From the NCBI GenBank assembly GCA_964610155.1, contig CAZSUY010000013.1, forward strand, positions 1 through 34,251: 34,251 bases of DNA. Reading direction: 5' to 3'. This document shows positions 1 to 7,796 of the stretch, piece by piece. The stretch is from JAFGBM01 sp964610155. Lineage in GTDB: Bacteria > Actinomycetota > Actinomycetes > Actinomycetales > Demequinaceae. The notes under the pieces were generated by a model, which was not told the origin of the DNA, did no database searches, and was given only the letters and a program-made list of their open reading frames with translations. Every line of letters begins with the position of its first letter. The first letter of the stretch is position 1. The translations under genes were made by a program, and so were the position numbers.

Positions 1-127
1 CGAGGATTGGGTCGAGCCGCGCCCCGACGAAGAACAGGCCGAGCATCCCGACGGCGAACAAGGCTGGGGCCACGTCGTCTCGCGCAGTGCTTGACTCCAC
101 CTGAATCGCTTGCGCCCCATCGCCCAC
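1..127 (-). CDS. Possible N-terminal part of a membrane protein, cut by the window edge
   Basis: Reading the minus strand from a GTG at 125-127 gives an open frame to the left edge with an N-terminal polar stretch and then a clear hydrophobic helix (residues read APALFAVGMLGLFFVG followed by ARLDPIL). The frame stays open upstream of the GTG to about base 188, so the true start is uncertain. The product is not recognised. The other stop-free minus frame here reads as Ser/Arg/Cys-rich noise, which supports this frame. Function unknown; confidence is low because only about 42 residues are visible. Confidence 0.3.
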   Translation of the reverse strand, partial: MGDGAQAIQVESSTARDDVAPALFAVGMLGLFFVGARLDPIL

Positions 128-150
128 GCCATTAGAACGTTCGGAAACGG

Positions 151-561
151 CGGGCCGCTCCCGGCATTCGTGCGGCGGACGCCGCGTTCATCGCCAACCC
201 GATGCACCTGGAGTCGCGCCTGCTGCTGCTGGCCGACCTCGCGGATCTCACGCCGGCCTACCAGGTGACCCACACCAACGACGATCCGTCCCTCGGGCCG
301 TACGCCCCCCCGCCGCCCAAGAAGATCCCCGTTGCGACGTTCGTACTGATCGCGCTCGGGGTCTCCTTCTGGTTCGTGGGGCCGGGACTGCCGGGACTGG
401 CTCCCACGGCAAGCGGGCTATGGGTCGAGGCGGTGAGCGTGGTGATTGGCCTCGCGCTCATAATCTGCGGTGTGCGCCTCGCACACCTCAGCCAGGCGCG
501 CCAGGTGAGGGAGTGGCACGCGGCGCAGGCGTCGGCGCTCGGTCCGCCCCCTACTTCTTAG
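151..561 (+). pseudogene. 5'-truncated copy of the tandem membrane-protein family
   Basis: This is the C-terminal third of the protein encoded twice more downstream (638-1762 and 1837-2952). Homology begins abruptly at about 151-163, at the conserved PGIRAAD stretch, and runs to the same C-terminal ending ASALGPPPTS. An in-frame TAG at 133-135 stands just upstream, and nothing homologous to the N-terminal membrane helices or the central domain remains. The first available ATG (202) would leave only 119 residues: the end of the soluble domain plus one or two C-terminal helices. The upstream sequence belongs instead to a minus-strand frame that leaves the window. A truncated remnant of the array is the simplest reading; expression as a short protein cannot be excluded. 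Confidence 0.65.
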
Positions 562-637
562 GAGGCATCGGCCATCCTCCGCGCGCCGTTGCCCCATGCG
601 GTAGCGTCGTACTGACGACAAGGCGGGGGAGGCGAGG

Positions 638-1762
638 GTGGCGCGAAAGACGCTTAAGTACTCTGGCCCCGGCTGGGTTGCGGGGTGCGCCCTGGTCATA
701 GGAGTTGTTGTCGCCATTGCGGCCTTCAGCAACTTCGCGTCGGATTCCAGTAGGGCCCGGGTCTTTGGTGGCATGGGTTTGAACGCGTCGATGGATTCGC
801 TTTACCGCACGATCGTGCTGGTGATCGCCGTGGTGTTCGCGGTGTTCTGGGTCCCGGTTTGGACGGTGGTCCTTGTGCGCTCAAGAAAAGGGGTCAGCTA
901 CCCGGAGGTGATCGCGGGCCTCGGGGCCTGGGCTACCCAGCACGGATGGGAGGTCACCAACGACATCTCTTTGGCCGCCCATTGGGCGACGCGCTTCCAC
1001 TTCTCCGCGGACGCCCAGATCAGGCCCCTCGTCGCGGCGCGCGGGTGGGTACACGGACGCGACGCGATGATCCTATTCTGCACCGTCCCGATGGGAGACG
1101 CCACGATTCCAAAGACGATCATCGTGGTGGACGCGGACGCCGACTATCCCGTGACGGCGGTGGCGCCCCGGCGGAGCGCGAGCGCGGGCTTGCACGCCTA
1201 TGGCAGCGCGGTCCCGCTCGAATCCGTAGAGTTCGAGCGTCGGTGGCTCGCGATGGGGCGCGACGCGGCCGGGTCGCATGCGATCTTCACTCCGCGCGTG
1301 ATCGAGCGTCTGCTGGAGCCGACGCCCGGGGGTCAGTCGGAGATCGTCTGGGACGGTCCTGGCATCCGTGCGACGGACGACGGGTACATCGCCGAACCGA
1401 TGCACCTGGAGTCGCGCCTGCTGCTGCTGGCCGACCTCGCGGGTCTCACTCCGGCCTACCAGGTGACCCACACCAACGACGATCCGTCCCTCCTGCCATA
1501 CGTGCCCGCGCCGATGCGGAACACCCGCGTTCCGACGTGGGTACTGATCGCGCTCGGAGTCGCGTTCGGGGCCCCCTTCTTTGTGGTCCCGTTGGTATTG
1601 GTCTGGGTGGTGTTCGGGCTATGGGTCGCGTTGGCGAGCGTGGCGATTGGCCTCACGCTCATCATTCTCGTTGTGCGCGGCGTACTCCGCAGCCGGGCGC
1701 GGCGGGTGGGGGAGTGGCACGCGGCGCAGGCGTCGGCGCTCGGTCCGCCCTCTACTTCTTAG
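638..1762 (+). CDS. DUF3137-like membrane protein, array copy 2
   Basis: A 374-residue protein of unknown function. The GTG start at 638 is chosen because a G-rich Shine-Dalgarno region (GGGGGAGG, about 624-631) precedes it and because the next copy starts at the matching GTG. Two hydrophobic helices lie near the N-terminus (about residues 14-32 and 60-82). A polar central domain of about 180 residues follows, containing GWVHGRDAM, IIVVDADADYP and FTPRVIERLLEP. One or two hydrophobic helices lie near the C-terminus before a basic, then Ala/Pro-rich tail. The layout resembles the DUF3137 type of uncharacterised bacterial membrane proteins; that assignment is from memory of the family and is tentative. 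No catalytic motif is evident. It is flanked on both sides by paralogs in the same direction. Confidence 0.75.
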   Translation: MARKTLKYSGPGWVAGCALVIGVVVAIAAFSNFASDSSRARVFGGMGLNASMDSLYRTIVLVIAVVFAVFWVPVWTVVLVRSRKGVSYPEVIAGLGAWATQHGWEVTNDISLAAHWATRFHFSADAQIRPLVAARGWVHGRDAMILFCTVPMGDATIPKTIIVVDADADYPVTAVAPRRSASAGLHAYGSAVPLESVEFERRWLAMGRDAAGSHAIFTPRVIERLLEPTPGGQSEIVWDGPGIRATDDGYIAEPMHLESRLLLLADLAGLTPAYQVTHTNDDPSLLPYVPAPMRNTRVPTWVLIALGVAFGAPFFVVPLVLVWVVFGLWVALASVAIGLTLIILVVRGVLRSRARRVGEWHAAQASALGPPSTS

Positions 1763-1836
1763 GAGGCATCGGCCATCCTCCGCGTGCCGTTGCCCCGTGC
1801 GCTAGCGTTGCACCAAGGACAAGGTGGGGGGCGAGG

Positions 1837-2952
1837 GTGGCACGAAAGACGTTCAAGCGATCGGGCCCCGGCTGCGCGGGTTGGGGGTGCTTCCTGGTCC
1901 TCGTTGCTCCCGCCATCGGGGGCTTCTGCGCCTTCGCGGCGGTCTTCATAGGGGCCTGGGCCGATGGTGGCGCGGATTCGAACGCGTCGGAGTCGATGCG
2001 TACCGGCATCGTCGGGATGGTCATGACCGTGGTGTTTTTAGCGTTCATGGCGGCAACGGGCCTTGCGCTTAAGCGGAAGGCGGCGAGCTACCCGGGGGTG
2101 ATCGCGGGGCTCCAGGTCTGGGCCGCCCGGCACGGGTGGGAGGTCACCGACGACCCCACCCTGGCCGCCCATTGGGCGACGCGTTTCCACTTCTCCGACG
2201 ACGACCTGACCAGGCCCTTCCACGCGGCGCGCGGGTGGGTGCACGGGCGCGACGCGATGATCCTGTTATGCCGTGTCACGAGCGGAGAGTACTCGCACCC
2301 GGAGACGATCATCGTGGTGGACGCGGACGCCGACTATCCCGTGACGGCGGTGGTGCCCCGGCGGAGCGCGAGCGCGGGCTCGCACGCCTATGGCAGCGCG
2401 GTCCCGCTCGAATCCGTAGAGTTCGAGCGTCGGTGGCGCGCGATGGGGCGCTACGCGGCCGGGTCGCATGCGGTCTTCACTCCGCGCGTGATCGGGCGTC
2501 TGCTGGAGCCGACGCCCGGGGGCCAGCCGGAGATCGTCTGGGACGGTCCCGGCATTCGTGCGGCGGACAACGGGTTGATCGCCGACCCGATGCACCTGGA
2601 GTCGCGCCTGCTGCTACTGGCCGACCTCGCGGGCCTCACTCCGGCCTACCAGGTGACCCACACCAACGACGATCCGTCCCTCGGGCCGTACGTGCCCCCG
2701 CCGACGGGGACTTGGACTTGGACGATCACCGTCGATGAGGTGCTCCAAATGGGCGGAATCATAGTGTGGGTGGTGGGGATAGGGATGATCGCTCCCGTGT
2801 TGAACGAGATATGGGTAGCGGCGGTGAGCCTGATCGTCGGCCTCACGCTCTTCTTGTGCGGCGTGCGCCTGAAGCGCGTCAAAAAGGCGCGCCAGGAGAG
2901 GGAGTGGCGCGCCGCGCACGCGTCGGCGCTCGGTCCGCCCCCTACTTCTTAG
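1837..2952 (+). CDS. DUF3137-like membrane protein, array copy 3
   Basis: A 371-residue paralog of the 638-1762 product. The GTG at 1837 matches the start of copy 2 (both begin with ARKT) and is preceded by GGTGGGGGGCGAG. The frame is open further upstream to 859, but that part lies inside copy 2 in another frame and is not protein-like, so the long version is rejected. The central soluble domain is almost identical to copy 2 (for example both carry ESVEFERRW and the HLESRLLLLADLAGL stretch). The N-terminal and especially the C-terminal membrane segments differ strongly (TWTWTITVDEVLQMGG here). Its stop lies 13 bases from the stop of the convergent pepN. Function unknown. Confidence 0.75.
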   Translation: MARKTFKRSGPGCAGWGCFLVLVAPAIGGFCAFAAVFIGAWADGGADSNASESMRTGIVGMVMTVVFLAFMAATGLALKRKAASYPGVIAGLQVWAARHGWEVTDDPTLAAHWATRFHFSDDDLTRPFHAARGWVHGRDAMILLCRVTSGEYSHPETIIVVDADADYPVTAVVPRRSASAGSHAYGSAVPLESVEFERRWRAMGRYAAGSHAVFTPRVIGRLLEPTPGGQPEIVWDGPGIRAADNGLIADPMHLESRLLLLADLAGLTPAYQVTHTNDDPSLGPYVPPPTGTWTWTITVDEVLQMGGIIVWVVGIGMIAPVLNEIWVAAVSLIVGLTLFLCGVRLKRVKKARQEREWRAAHASALGPPPTS

Positions 2953-2965
2953 GAGGCATCGCCCA

Positions 2966-5623
2966 TCAGTCGGTGGAGCCGAAGTCGTTCGTGTCGATGT
3001 GCTGGGCCTCGAGCGAGCGCCTAACCCCATCCCGGCCCTCAATTACCAGCCGGCGCAGAGCCGGGTGCGCGTCCTTGTTTGCCTCGAGCCACGCGTCGGC
3101 CCGGTTCTGGAGGTCCTTGACGCGGCCGGCGTGGAGCACGGGGTAGAGGCCCTCGATGAGGTTGGTCGCCATCTCGTTCGTCTTGGTGTCGTAGACCCGG
3201 CGAAGCATCCCAAAGTAGTCGTCGATGAACGACTCGAGCAGCGCCGCATCATGAACATGGTTGAACCCGGCCGTAGTCCCCGACTGAAGGGCGTTCGGCA
3301 TGTCCTCACCCTCGCTCGCGTTGATGAGCGCGTCCCACGCCGCCCGCTTGGCCTCCACCGTCGGAATGGCCGCACGGGCGTGAGCCGCCCGCCTCTCACC
3401 CGACGCCGTTGCGTCCTTCGAGAGCATGGCGTCGATCTCAGGCGCACCGGCCCGCCCTCCGGCGACCAAACCGATGAGGAGGTCCCAGGCGAGGTCGGTA
3501 TCGATGGGGAGGCCTTTATCACTGGTCTTGTCGTCGAGTAGGGCCTGGGCGGTGTCGAGTTGCGCAGGAGTGCGCGCCTGCCCCGCGAAAGCCTTGACGA
3601 ACTGGAGTTGGTTGTCGCTACCCGGCTCGGCGGCCTGGGCGAGAGACCAGAGGGCGTCGGCCGTCCGCTCCCACAACGCATCGGCGACCTTCGGTTCTGC
3701 ATAGAGGCTGATGGCCGTGGCGAGCTGGCGCAGCAGCATGAGGGTGATTGTGGACTCGCGCTCGGCACCCACATTCTTCAGGATGAGGTCGACGAATGCC
3801 CGAGCGGCCGTCTCGGCGTCGCGGGTCATGTCCCAGGCGGCGGCGAGCACCATGGAGCGGGGGAGGGATTCGGTGATGCCGGAGACATGGTCGACGGCCG
3901 TCGCGAGCGACTCATCGTCGAGCCGGATCTTGGCGTAGGCGAGGTCGTCGTCGTTGACGAGGAGGAGGGCGGGGCGGGGCTTGCCGACCACGTCGGGGAC
4001 AGGGGTTAGGGCGCCAACGATGTCGGTTTCGACGTACCACGAGCGCTCGAGTTTTGCCTCGGCACCGGTTCCCACCAGATCGTATCCGCCGATCCCGAGC
4101 CTGTGCGGCCGCTGGGTGGGCCAGTCCTCAGGCACCTCCTGGGCGATGCTGAACGTGGTGATGGTCGCGCCCTCCTTACCGCCACGGTCAGAGTCGATAC
4201 TGTCGTCCTCGATGACGGGCCTGAGCGTCGTGACACCGGCCTTCTCGAGCCATAGGCCGGACCATGCTTCGAGGTCGCGCCCGGAGGTTTTCTCGAGTTC
4301 GACGAGGAGGTCGCGAAGGGTGGTGTTGCGGAGGCGGTGCTTGCGGAAGTATTCGGCGACGCCAGCGAAGAAGGCGTCCCTCCCCACCCAGGCGACGAGC
4401 TGCTTCAGCACGGACGCACCCTTGGCGTAGGTGATGCCGTCGAAGTTGACCTCCACGTCCTCGAGGTCGCTGATGTTGGCGACGATCGGATGAGTGGAGG
4501 GGAGCTGGTCCTGCCGGTACGCCCACGACTTCTCAAGGCTGTTGAAGGTGGTCCATGCGGCTGGGCCCTGGATGGTCTCGGCGACCGCCAGGGTGGAGAC
4601 GTATTCGGCGAACGACTCGTTGAGCCAGAGGTCGTTCCACCACTTCATCGTCACCAGGTCGCCGAACCACATGTGGGAGAGCTCGTGGAGGACGGTGACG
4701 ACGCGGCGCTCGCGGCGGGCCTCGGGCACCTTGCTCCGGAACACGTAGTCCTCGGTGAAGGTCACGCAGCCGGCGTTTTCCATGGCACCGGCGTTGAACT
4801 CGGGGACGAAGATCTGGTCGTACTTGGGGAACGGGTATGGCATCTCGAACTGTTCCTCGTAGAAGTCAAAGCCCTTCTGGGTGGCGTCGAGGATGACGTC
4901 CGCGTCGAGGAAATCGGCGAGGGGCTTCCTGCAGTAGACGTTCGCCTCGAGGCGGCCGGACTTGCTCAGGATGGAGCCCGGGACCTTGTGGTACGGCCCG
5001 GCGACGATCGCGGTCACGTAACAGGGGAGGGTGCCGGTCGGTTCGAAGGCCCAGGTGGCGAGGCCGTGTTCGGTGTCGCCGATGGTGACGGTCTGATCGG
5101 CCACCGGGGTTGTCTTGGGCGTGGGGGAGTTGGACAGGACGTGCCAGTGGTCGGGGGCCGTGACGGTGAACTGGAACATCGCCTTGAGGTTGGGTTGCTC
5201 GAAGACGGGGAAGACGCGCCGGGTGTCGGCGACCTCGAACTGGCTGTACAGGTAGATCTCGCCGTCCTCGGGGTCGACGAAGCGGTGGAGGCCCTCGCCG
5301 GTGTTCATGTAGGCGCAGTCGGCGACGACGGTGAGGACGTTGGCGCTCTTGAGGTCCGGAAGGGCGATGCGGGAGTCCTGGAAGTGCTGGGCCGGGCTGA
5401 GGGCCTCGCCGTTGAGGTCGATGGAGTGGACGGCGGGCGCGATGAGGTCGATGAAGCTCGACTCGCCCGCGCGGGCCCCGAAGCGGACGACGGTCGTGGA
5501 GCGGAAGGCGGGCGGGTCGGCCATGAGTCCGGAGGTTAGGTCGAGCGTGACCTCGTAGGAGTCGACGGCGATGACGGCGGCACGGGCCTCGGCCTCGGCG
5601 CGGGTGAGGTTCTGTCCAGGCAT
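2966..5623 (-). CDS. pepN: Aminopeptidase N, M1 family zinc metallopeptidase
   Basis: 885 residues, the usual size of actinobacterial PepN. M1 enzymes remove N-terminal amino acids from peptides in the cytoplasm, completing protein turnover. All key elements are present: the exopeptidase motif GAMEN (279-283), the zinc site HELSH (313-317) and the third zinc ligand Glu336 in the NESF motif, with the expected 18 residues in between. The N-terminal beta domain (residues 1-200) and the helical C-terminal ERAP1-like domain are both complete. The ATG start at 5623 gives the family-typical opening MPGQNLTRAEAEAR. It lies 18 bases downstream of the stop of the acetyltransferase toxin gene on the same strand, so some read-through from that operon is possible, though the two are unrelated in function. 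It converges with the tandem array. Confidence 0.95.
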   Translation of the reverse strand: MPGQNLTRAEAEARAAVIAVDSYEVTLDLTSGLMADPPAFRSTTVVRFGARAGESSFIDLIAPAVHSIDLNGEALSPAQHFQDSRIALPDLKSANVLTVVADCAYMNTGEGLHRFVDPEDGEIYLYSQFEVADTRRVFPVFEQPNLKAMFQFTVTAPDHWHVLSNSPTPKTTPVADQTVTIGDTEHGLATWAFEPTGTLPCYVTAIVAGPYHKVPGSILSKSGRLEANVYCRKPLADFLDADVILDATQKGFDFYEEQFEMPYPFPKYDQIFVPEFNAGAMENAGCVTFTEDYVFRSKVPEARRERRVVTVLHELSHMWFGDLVTMKWWNDLWLNESFAEYVSTLAVAETIQGPAAWTTFNSLEKSWAYRQDQLPSTHPIVANISDLEDVEVNFDGITYAKGASVLKQLVAWVGRDAFFAGVAEYFRKHRLRNTTLRDLLVELEKTSGRDLEAWSGLWLEKAGVTTLRPVIEDDSIDSDRGGKEGATITTFSIAQEVPEDWPTQRPHRLGIGGYDLVGTGAEAKLERSWYVETDIVGALTPVPDVVGKPRPALLLVNDDDLAYAKIRLDDESLATAVDHVSGITESLPRSMVLAAAWDMTRDAETAARAFVDLILKNVGAERESTITLMLLRQLATAISLYAEPKVADALWERTADALWSLAQAAEPGSDNQLQFVKAFAGQARTPAQLDTAQALLDDKTSDKGLPIDTDLAWDLLIGLVAGGRAGAPEIDAMLSKDATASGERRAAHARAAIPTVEAKRAAWDALINASEGEDMPNALQSGTTAGFNHVHDAALLESFIDDYFGMLRRVYDTKTNEMATNLIEGLYPVLHAGRVKDLQNRADAWLEANKDAHPALRRLVIEGRDGVRRSLEAQHIDTNDFGSTD

Positions 5624-5641
5624 GGGGCTAGTCTTTCACGC

Positions 5642-6139
5642 TCATAGGGGGTCGGACGCGGCCGCCCGTGCCGTGGAGACCTTCATGAACAGGCGGCGAG
5701 AGCCGCCGATGGGCTGGAAGCCGAAGTGGGTATAGAACGATGCGGCTTTGTCGTCGATTGGATCGACGACGATGAGGCGTCCGCCCCCTTCTCGGGCTGC
5801 CCGGAGGATTTTCCCGATCGCCTGGGTGAGGAGCGTCGTGCCGAGTCCTTGGCCGTGAAGCGAGGTATCGAGCGCGAGCCGGGCGAGGAGGTAGGAGGGG
5901 ATGGCGTTCAGGCCGGAGGTCGCCGAGTGGGGGAGCCCCTTCGAGCCGATGCAGGTCGGGGAGATCGAGTAGTAGGCCACCACCCGGTTGGTTTCGGGGT
6001 CGACCCAGACCTCGGTGACGGCGATGCCTCGCCTTTTGGCGTTCAGGGCGGAGTTCTTGAGCCAGTCGTCCAGCTTCTCGACCCCGCACCTGAATCCTCG
6101 AACCGCCATCTCTTCGGTCAGGGGCGTGGGCTCGAACAT
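5642..6139 (-). CDS. GNAT acetyltransferase toxin of a TacAT-type toxin-antitoxin system
   Basis: 165 residues forming one GNAT domain of the TacT/DUF1778-partner type. Known relatives acetylate the amino group of aminoacyl-tRNAs and so stop translation. Visible features: the opening MFEPTPLTEE, a central SPTCIGSK strand, the acetyl-CoA loop in LARLALDTSLHGQGLGTTLL (Q-G-L-G form of the Q/RxxGxG/A motif) and the late YTHFGF segment carrying the tyrosine that is catalytic in TacT proteins. The gene follows the antitoxin gene by 20 bases on the same strand, the standard order for this type. Toxin identity is inferred from family and context; substrate tRNA cannot be read from sequence. Confidence 0.88.
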   Translation of the reverse strand: MFEPTPLTEEMAVRGFRCGVEKLDDWLKNSALNAKRRGIAVTEVWVDPETNRVVAYYSISPTCIGSKGLPHSATSGLNAIPSYLLARLALDTSLHGQGLGTTLLTQAIGKILRAAREGGGRLIVVDPIDDKAASFYTHFGFQPIGGSRRLFMKVSTARAAASDPL

Positions 6140-6159
6140 GGCTTCGGCGTGGGCTGGCG

Positions 6160-6426
6160 CTATCGGTCGTCGTCCGTGAGGCGATTCTCACGGAAGGCCT
6201 GGGCGAGCCGGGGTGCCTCGTCCGGGGTGTCGAGGGTCGCCATGACCTGCTGGAATTGCTCGGGAGGCATGTAGGTGACGTCGGCGCGGGTGAGGACTTC
6301 CTCGGCCTCCAGGAGGGCGGAGCGGACCATGAAAGCGGATGGCGAGAGGTGTTCGAGTTCGGCGGCGCGCTGGATCGTGTCGAGTTCCGCAGGGGTGACC
6401 CGTGCGGCGAGGCGTTCGGTCTTCAT
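6160..6426 (-). CDS. DUF1778 (TacA-like) ribbon-helix-helix antitoxin
   Basis: 88 residues from the ATG at 6424-6426 (opening MKTERLAARVTP), preferred over a longer frame that starts inside the operator region. The N-terminal 50 residues match the DUF1778 ribbon-helix-helix fold (RLAARVTPAELDTIQRAAE, then LSPSAFMVRSALLEAEE); the C-terminal tail (LAQAFRENRLTDDDR) would be the toxin-neutralising part. In characterised systems the antitoxin binds its own promoter and blocks the CoA/tRNA site of the toxin. A perfect inverted repeat 35 bases upstream of the start is a good operator candidate. Co-transcribed with the toxin gene. Confidence 0.9.
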   Translation of the reverse strand: MKTERLAARVTPAELDTIQRAAELEHLSPSAFMVRSALLEAEEVLTRADVTYMPPEQFQQVMATLDTPDEAPRLAQAFRENRLTDDDR

Positions 6427-6460
6427 GGTCGGGGGCCCCTCAGGTGGCTGCGTGTTGTGC

Positions 6461-6482
6461 TTGGACGTTACCCATTGTCCAA
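6461..6482. promoter_or_regulatory. Inverted-repeat operator candidate of the TacAT-type operon
   Basis: TTGGAC, 10 bases, GTCCAA: a perfect 6-bp dyad upstream of the antitoxin ATG. GTGTTG (about 6452-6457) and CAACAC (about 6500-6505) form an outer, wider pair around it. On the minus strand a possible promoter (TTGCAC, 18 bases, ACAATG) overlaps the dyad, as expected for autorepression by a ribbon-helix-helix antitoxin. Promoter assignment is tentative. Confidence 0.5.
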
Positions 6483-6782
6483 CATCGGTAAACATCGTGC
6501 AACACCCCCAATCGATCAGCCCGGCCTACTGATCCTAGGAAGATGGCCCCGTCGATCGGGAAGCTGGCGAACTTTTTTAGAGAAGCCCGGTGCACGATTA
6601 ATCTGGGGACACTTGATTCGGAAATCTGACTACTCGTCGGACTATCCCCTGCCGCTCCTGTCCTGACAGGCATTCCGATTGACAAGTTCGGGTCTCGGAG
6701 CGGGCTCGACGGTAGGCTTAGCGGGTACCGGAGTTCGGTCTCTGCGGGATTCAAGCCAAGCCGCGAATGGAAGGCGCTGAAA
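6483..6782. other. Intergenic stretch between the toxin-antitoxin operon and the TIR gene
   Basis: No gene is seen. It holds GATCAG/CTGATC (6514-6519 and 6529-6534) around the core CAGCCCGGCCTA (6517-6528), one of five copies of a short motif discussed in the findings. Further right are a run of six T (6573-6578) without a convincing stem, a TTGACA (6679-6684) and a TAGGCT (6713-6718). The last two are 28 bases apart, too far for one promoter; TAGGCT alone could be the -10 of the TIR gene. Confidence 0.4.
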
Positions 6783-7625
6783 GTGTTCTACCACGTCCGA
6801 ATCGAATTCCAAGAAAAGCGCGAGCACGACGAGTGCAAGGTCGACATGGACCTAGACACCCTTGAGCGAAAGGTACTCGTCCCGTACCGGAGTGGCGGCC
6901 CAATTGTGCTCAGCGGACGCACCATCCAAGCCCGTGAGATCAAGCGTGTTCGCATCAGTCGTAGCGACGAGCCGGCGAGAAGCTTCTACGCGGCGATTAA
7001 GGCCGACGACGACCGCTCATCGGTAACAGTTCTCGGTGGACCGAGCATGGAGTGGCGGGCTGCGGCGCGCGCCGAGGATGTCACCGACGAGATGATCGAA
7101 GGCCCGCCTGGTGGGGAGAGCGCGACGTCCTCGTCTCGAATCACCAACGGCCGGAGCCTGGGCTCATCCGGCGACGGAGCATCCGTCTTCATTGTGCACG
7201 GCAGCGACACGGCGCGGGCGGAACGTGTGGCTCGGCTTGTCGAGGCAATCATAGGTGGAGACGATGTCGTGATCTTGCACGAGCAGCCCAGTCATGGCCG
7301 CACGCTACTTGAGAAGTTCGAGCAGAATGCCGCTGGAGCGGGCTTCGCCGTTGTGATACTCACCGCCGACGACGAGGGTTGTGCGGCGGGGTCAGGCGCA
7401 GTTCGTGGTCGAGCACGGCAGAACGTCGTGTTTGAACTCGGCTTCTTCTTCGGCAGGCTCGGTCGCGGCCGGACGGCTGTGTTACACGCGGGGGAAATCG
7501 AGTTTCCGTCGGATATGAACGGTCTTGCGTACATTCGGATGGACGATGGCGGGGGTTGGAAGAATACCCTGGCTCGCGAACTCAAGGATGCCGGATTCCC
7601 CGTGGATTTTGAGAGGATCAAGTAG
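6783..7625 (+). CDS. TIR-like (CAP12/Pycsar-type) predicted NAD-cleaving effector
   Basis: 280 residues in two parts. Residues about 136-280 are a TIR-like domain of the PF10137 type, as in Cap12 and Pycsar TIR effectors. It shows the opening strand FIVHG (136-140), HEQPSHGRT (166-173), FAVVILTADD (188-197), RQNVVFELGFF (212-222) with the predicted catalytic Glu218, and the closing GGWKNTLARELKDAGF. Family members cleave NAD+ when activated and so abort infected cells. Residues 1-110 are a separate module with PYRSGGPIVLSGRTI (34-48), IKRVRIS (53-59) and EDVTDEMIEGPPG (98-110), joined by a Ser/Gly-rich linker. It is probably a sensor or oligomerisation part, function unproven. No cyclase gene is adjacent, so this is not an obvious CBASS/Pycsar operon. 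Start GTG 6783, with GGAAGG (6769-6774) as ribosome-binding site. Confidence 0.85.
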   Translation: MFYHVRIEFQEKREHDECKVDMDLDTLERKVLVPYRSGGPIVLSGRTIQAREIKRVRISRSDEPARSFYAAIKADDDRSSVTVLGGPSMEWRAAARAEDVTDEMIEGPPGGESATSSSRITNGRSLGSSGDGASVFIVHGSDTARAERVARLVEAIIGGDDVVILHEQPSHGRTLLEKFEQNAAGAGFAVVILTADDEGCAAGSGAVRGRARQNVVFELGFFFGRLGRGRTAVLHAGEIEFPSDMNGLAYIRMDDGGGWKNTLARELKDAGFPVDFERIK

Positions 7626-7783
7626 GGGATCGCCATTGGTTGTACTAGTTGAAGCGGCGACGCTGCTCGCGACTGTAGCGGAACCCTTGGAGTTGAGGGG
7701 CGATCGATTTCATGAAGACGTCTACCCGTAAATCCAATCCCATCGGGGAACGCTCATGAACGGCGCGATTCGGGATACGGGTC

Positions 7784-7789
7784 TAGCCT
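7784..7789 (+). promoter_or_regulatory. TAGCCT -10 box, probably leaderless start of the broken HEPN-like gene
   Basis: TAGCCT ends 7 bases before the ATG at 7797, the spacing expected when transcription starts at the start codon. No Shine-Dalgarno sequence is present. The same hexamer serves the neighbouring HEPN-like gene at 9443. Confidence 0.45.
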
Positions 7790-7796
7790 GAATCAC

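Larger units (their letters stand above)
151..2967 (+). repeat. Tandem array of about 1.2-kb gene-plus-spacer units
   Basis: Two complete units and one 5'-truncated unit stand head to tail. Each unit consists of one gene and a spacer of 74-76 bases that is also conserved: after the stop it contains AGGAGGCATCG and then a G-rich ribosome-binding region before the GTG start. After the third copy, homology of the spacer ends within a few bases, exactly where the convergent pepN stop codon (2966-2968) begins. The array thus looks like an amplification with one end lost on the left and the pepN end fixed on the right. Central coding segments are nearly identical between units while membrane-helix segments differ. 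Confidence 0.8.

Noticed and set aside
859..1836. Upstream extension of copy 3 of the array (long open frame)
   Set aside because: It overlaps copy 2 in another frame and is Arg/Gly/Pro-rich without family similarity; the GTG at 1837 matches the start of copy 2.
4337..5539. Long plus-strand frame opposite pepN
   Set aside because: It is a high-GC mirror of the pepN codons, rich in Gly/Val/Asp/Glu with no domain; pepN is complete on the other strand.
6541..6578. Possible terminator ending in six T
   Set aside because: The upstream stem is only three to four pairs, and no plus-strand gene ends here.
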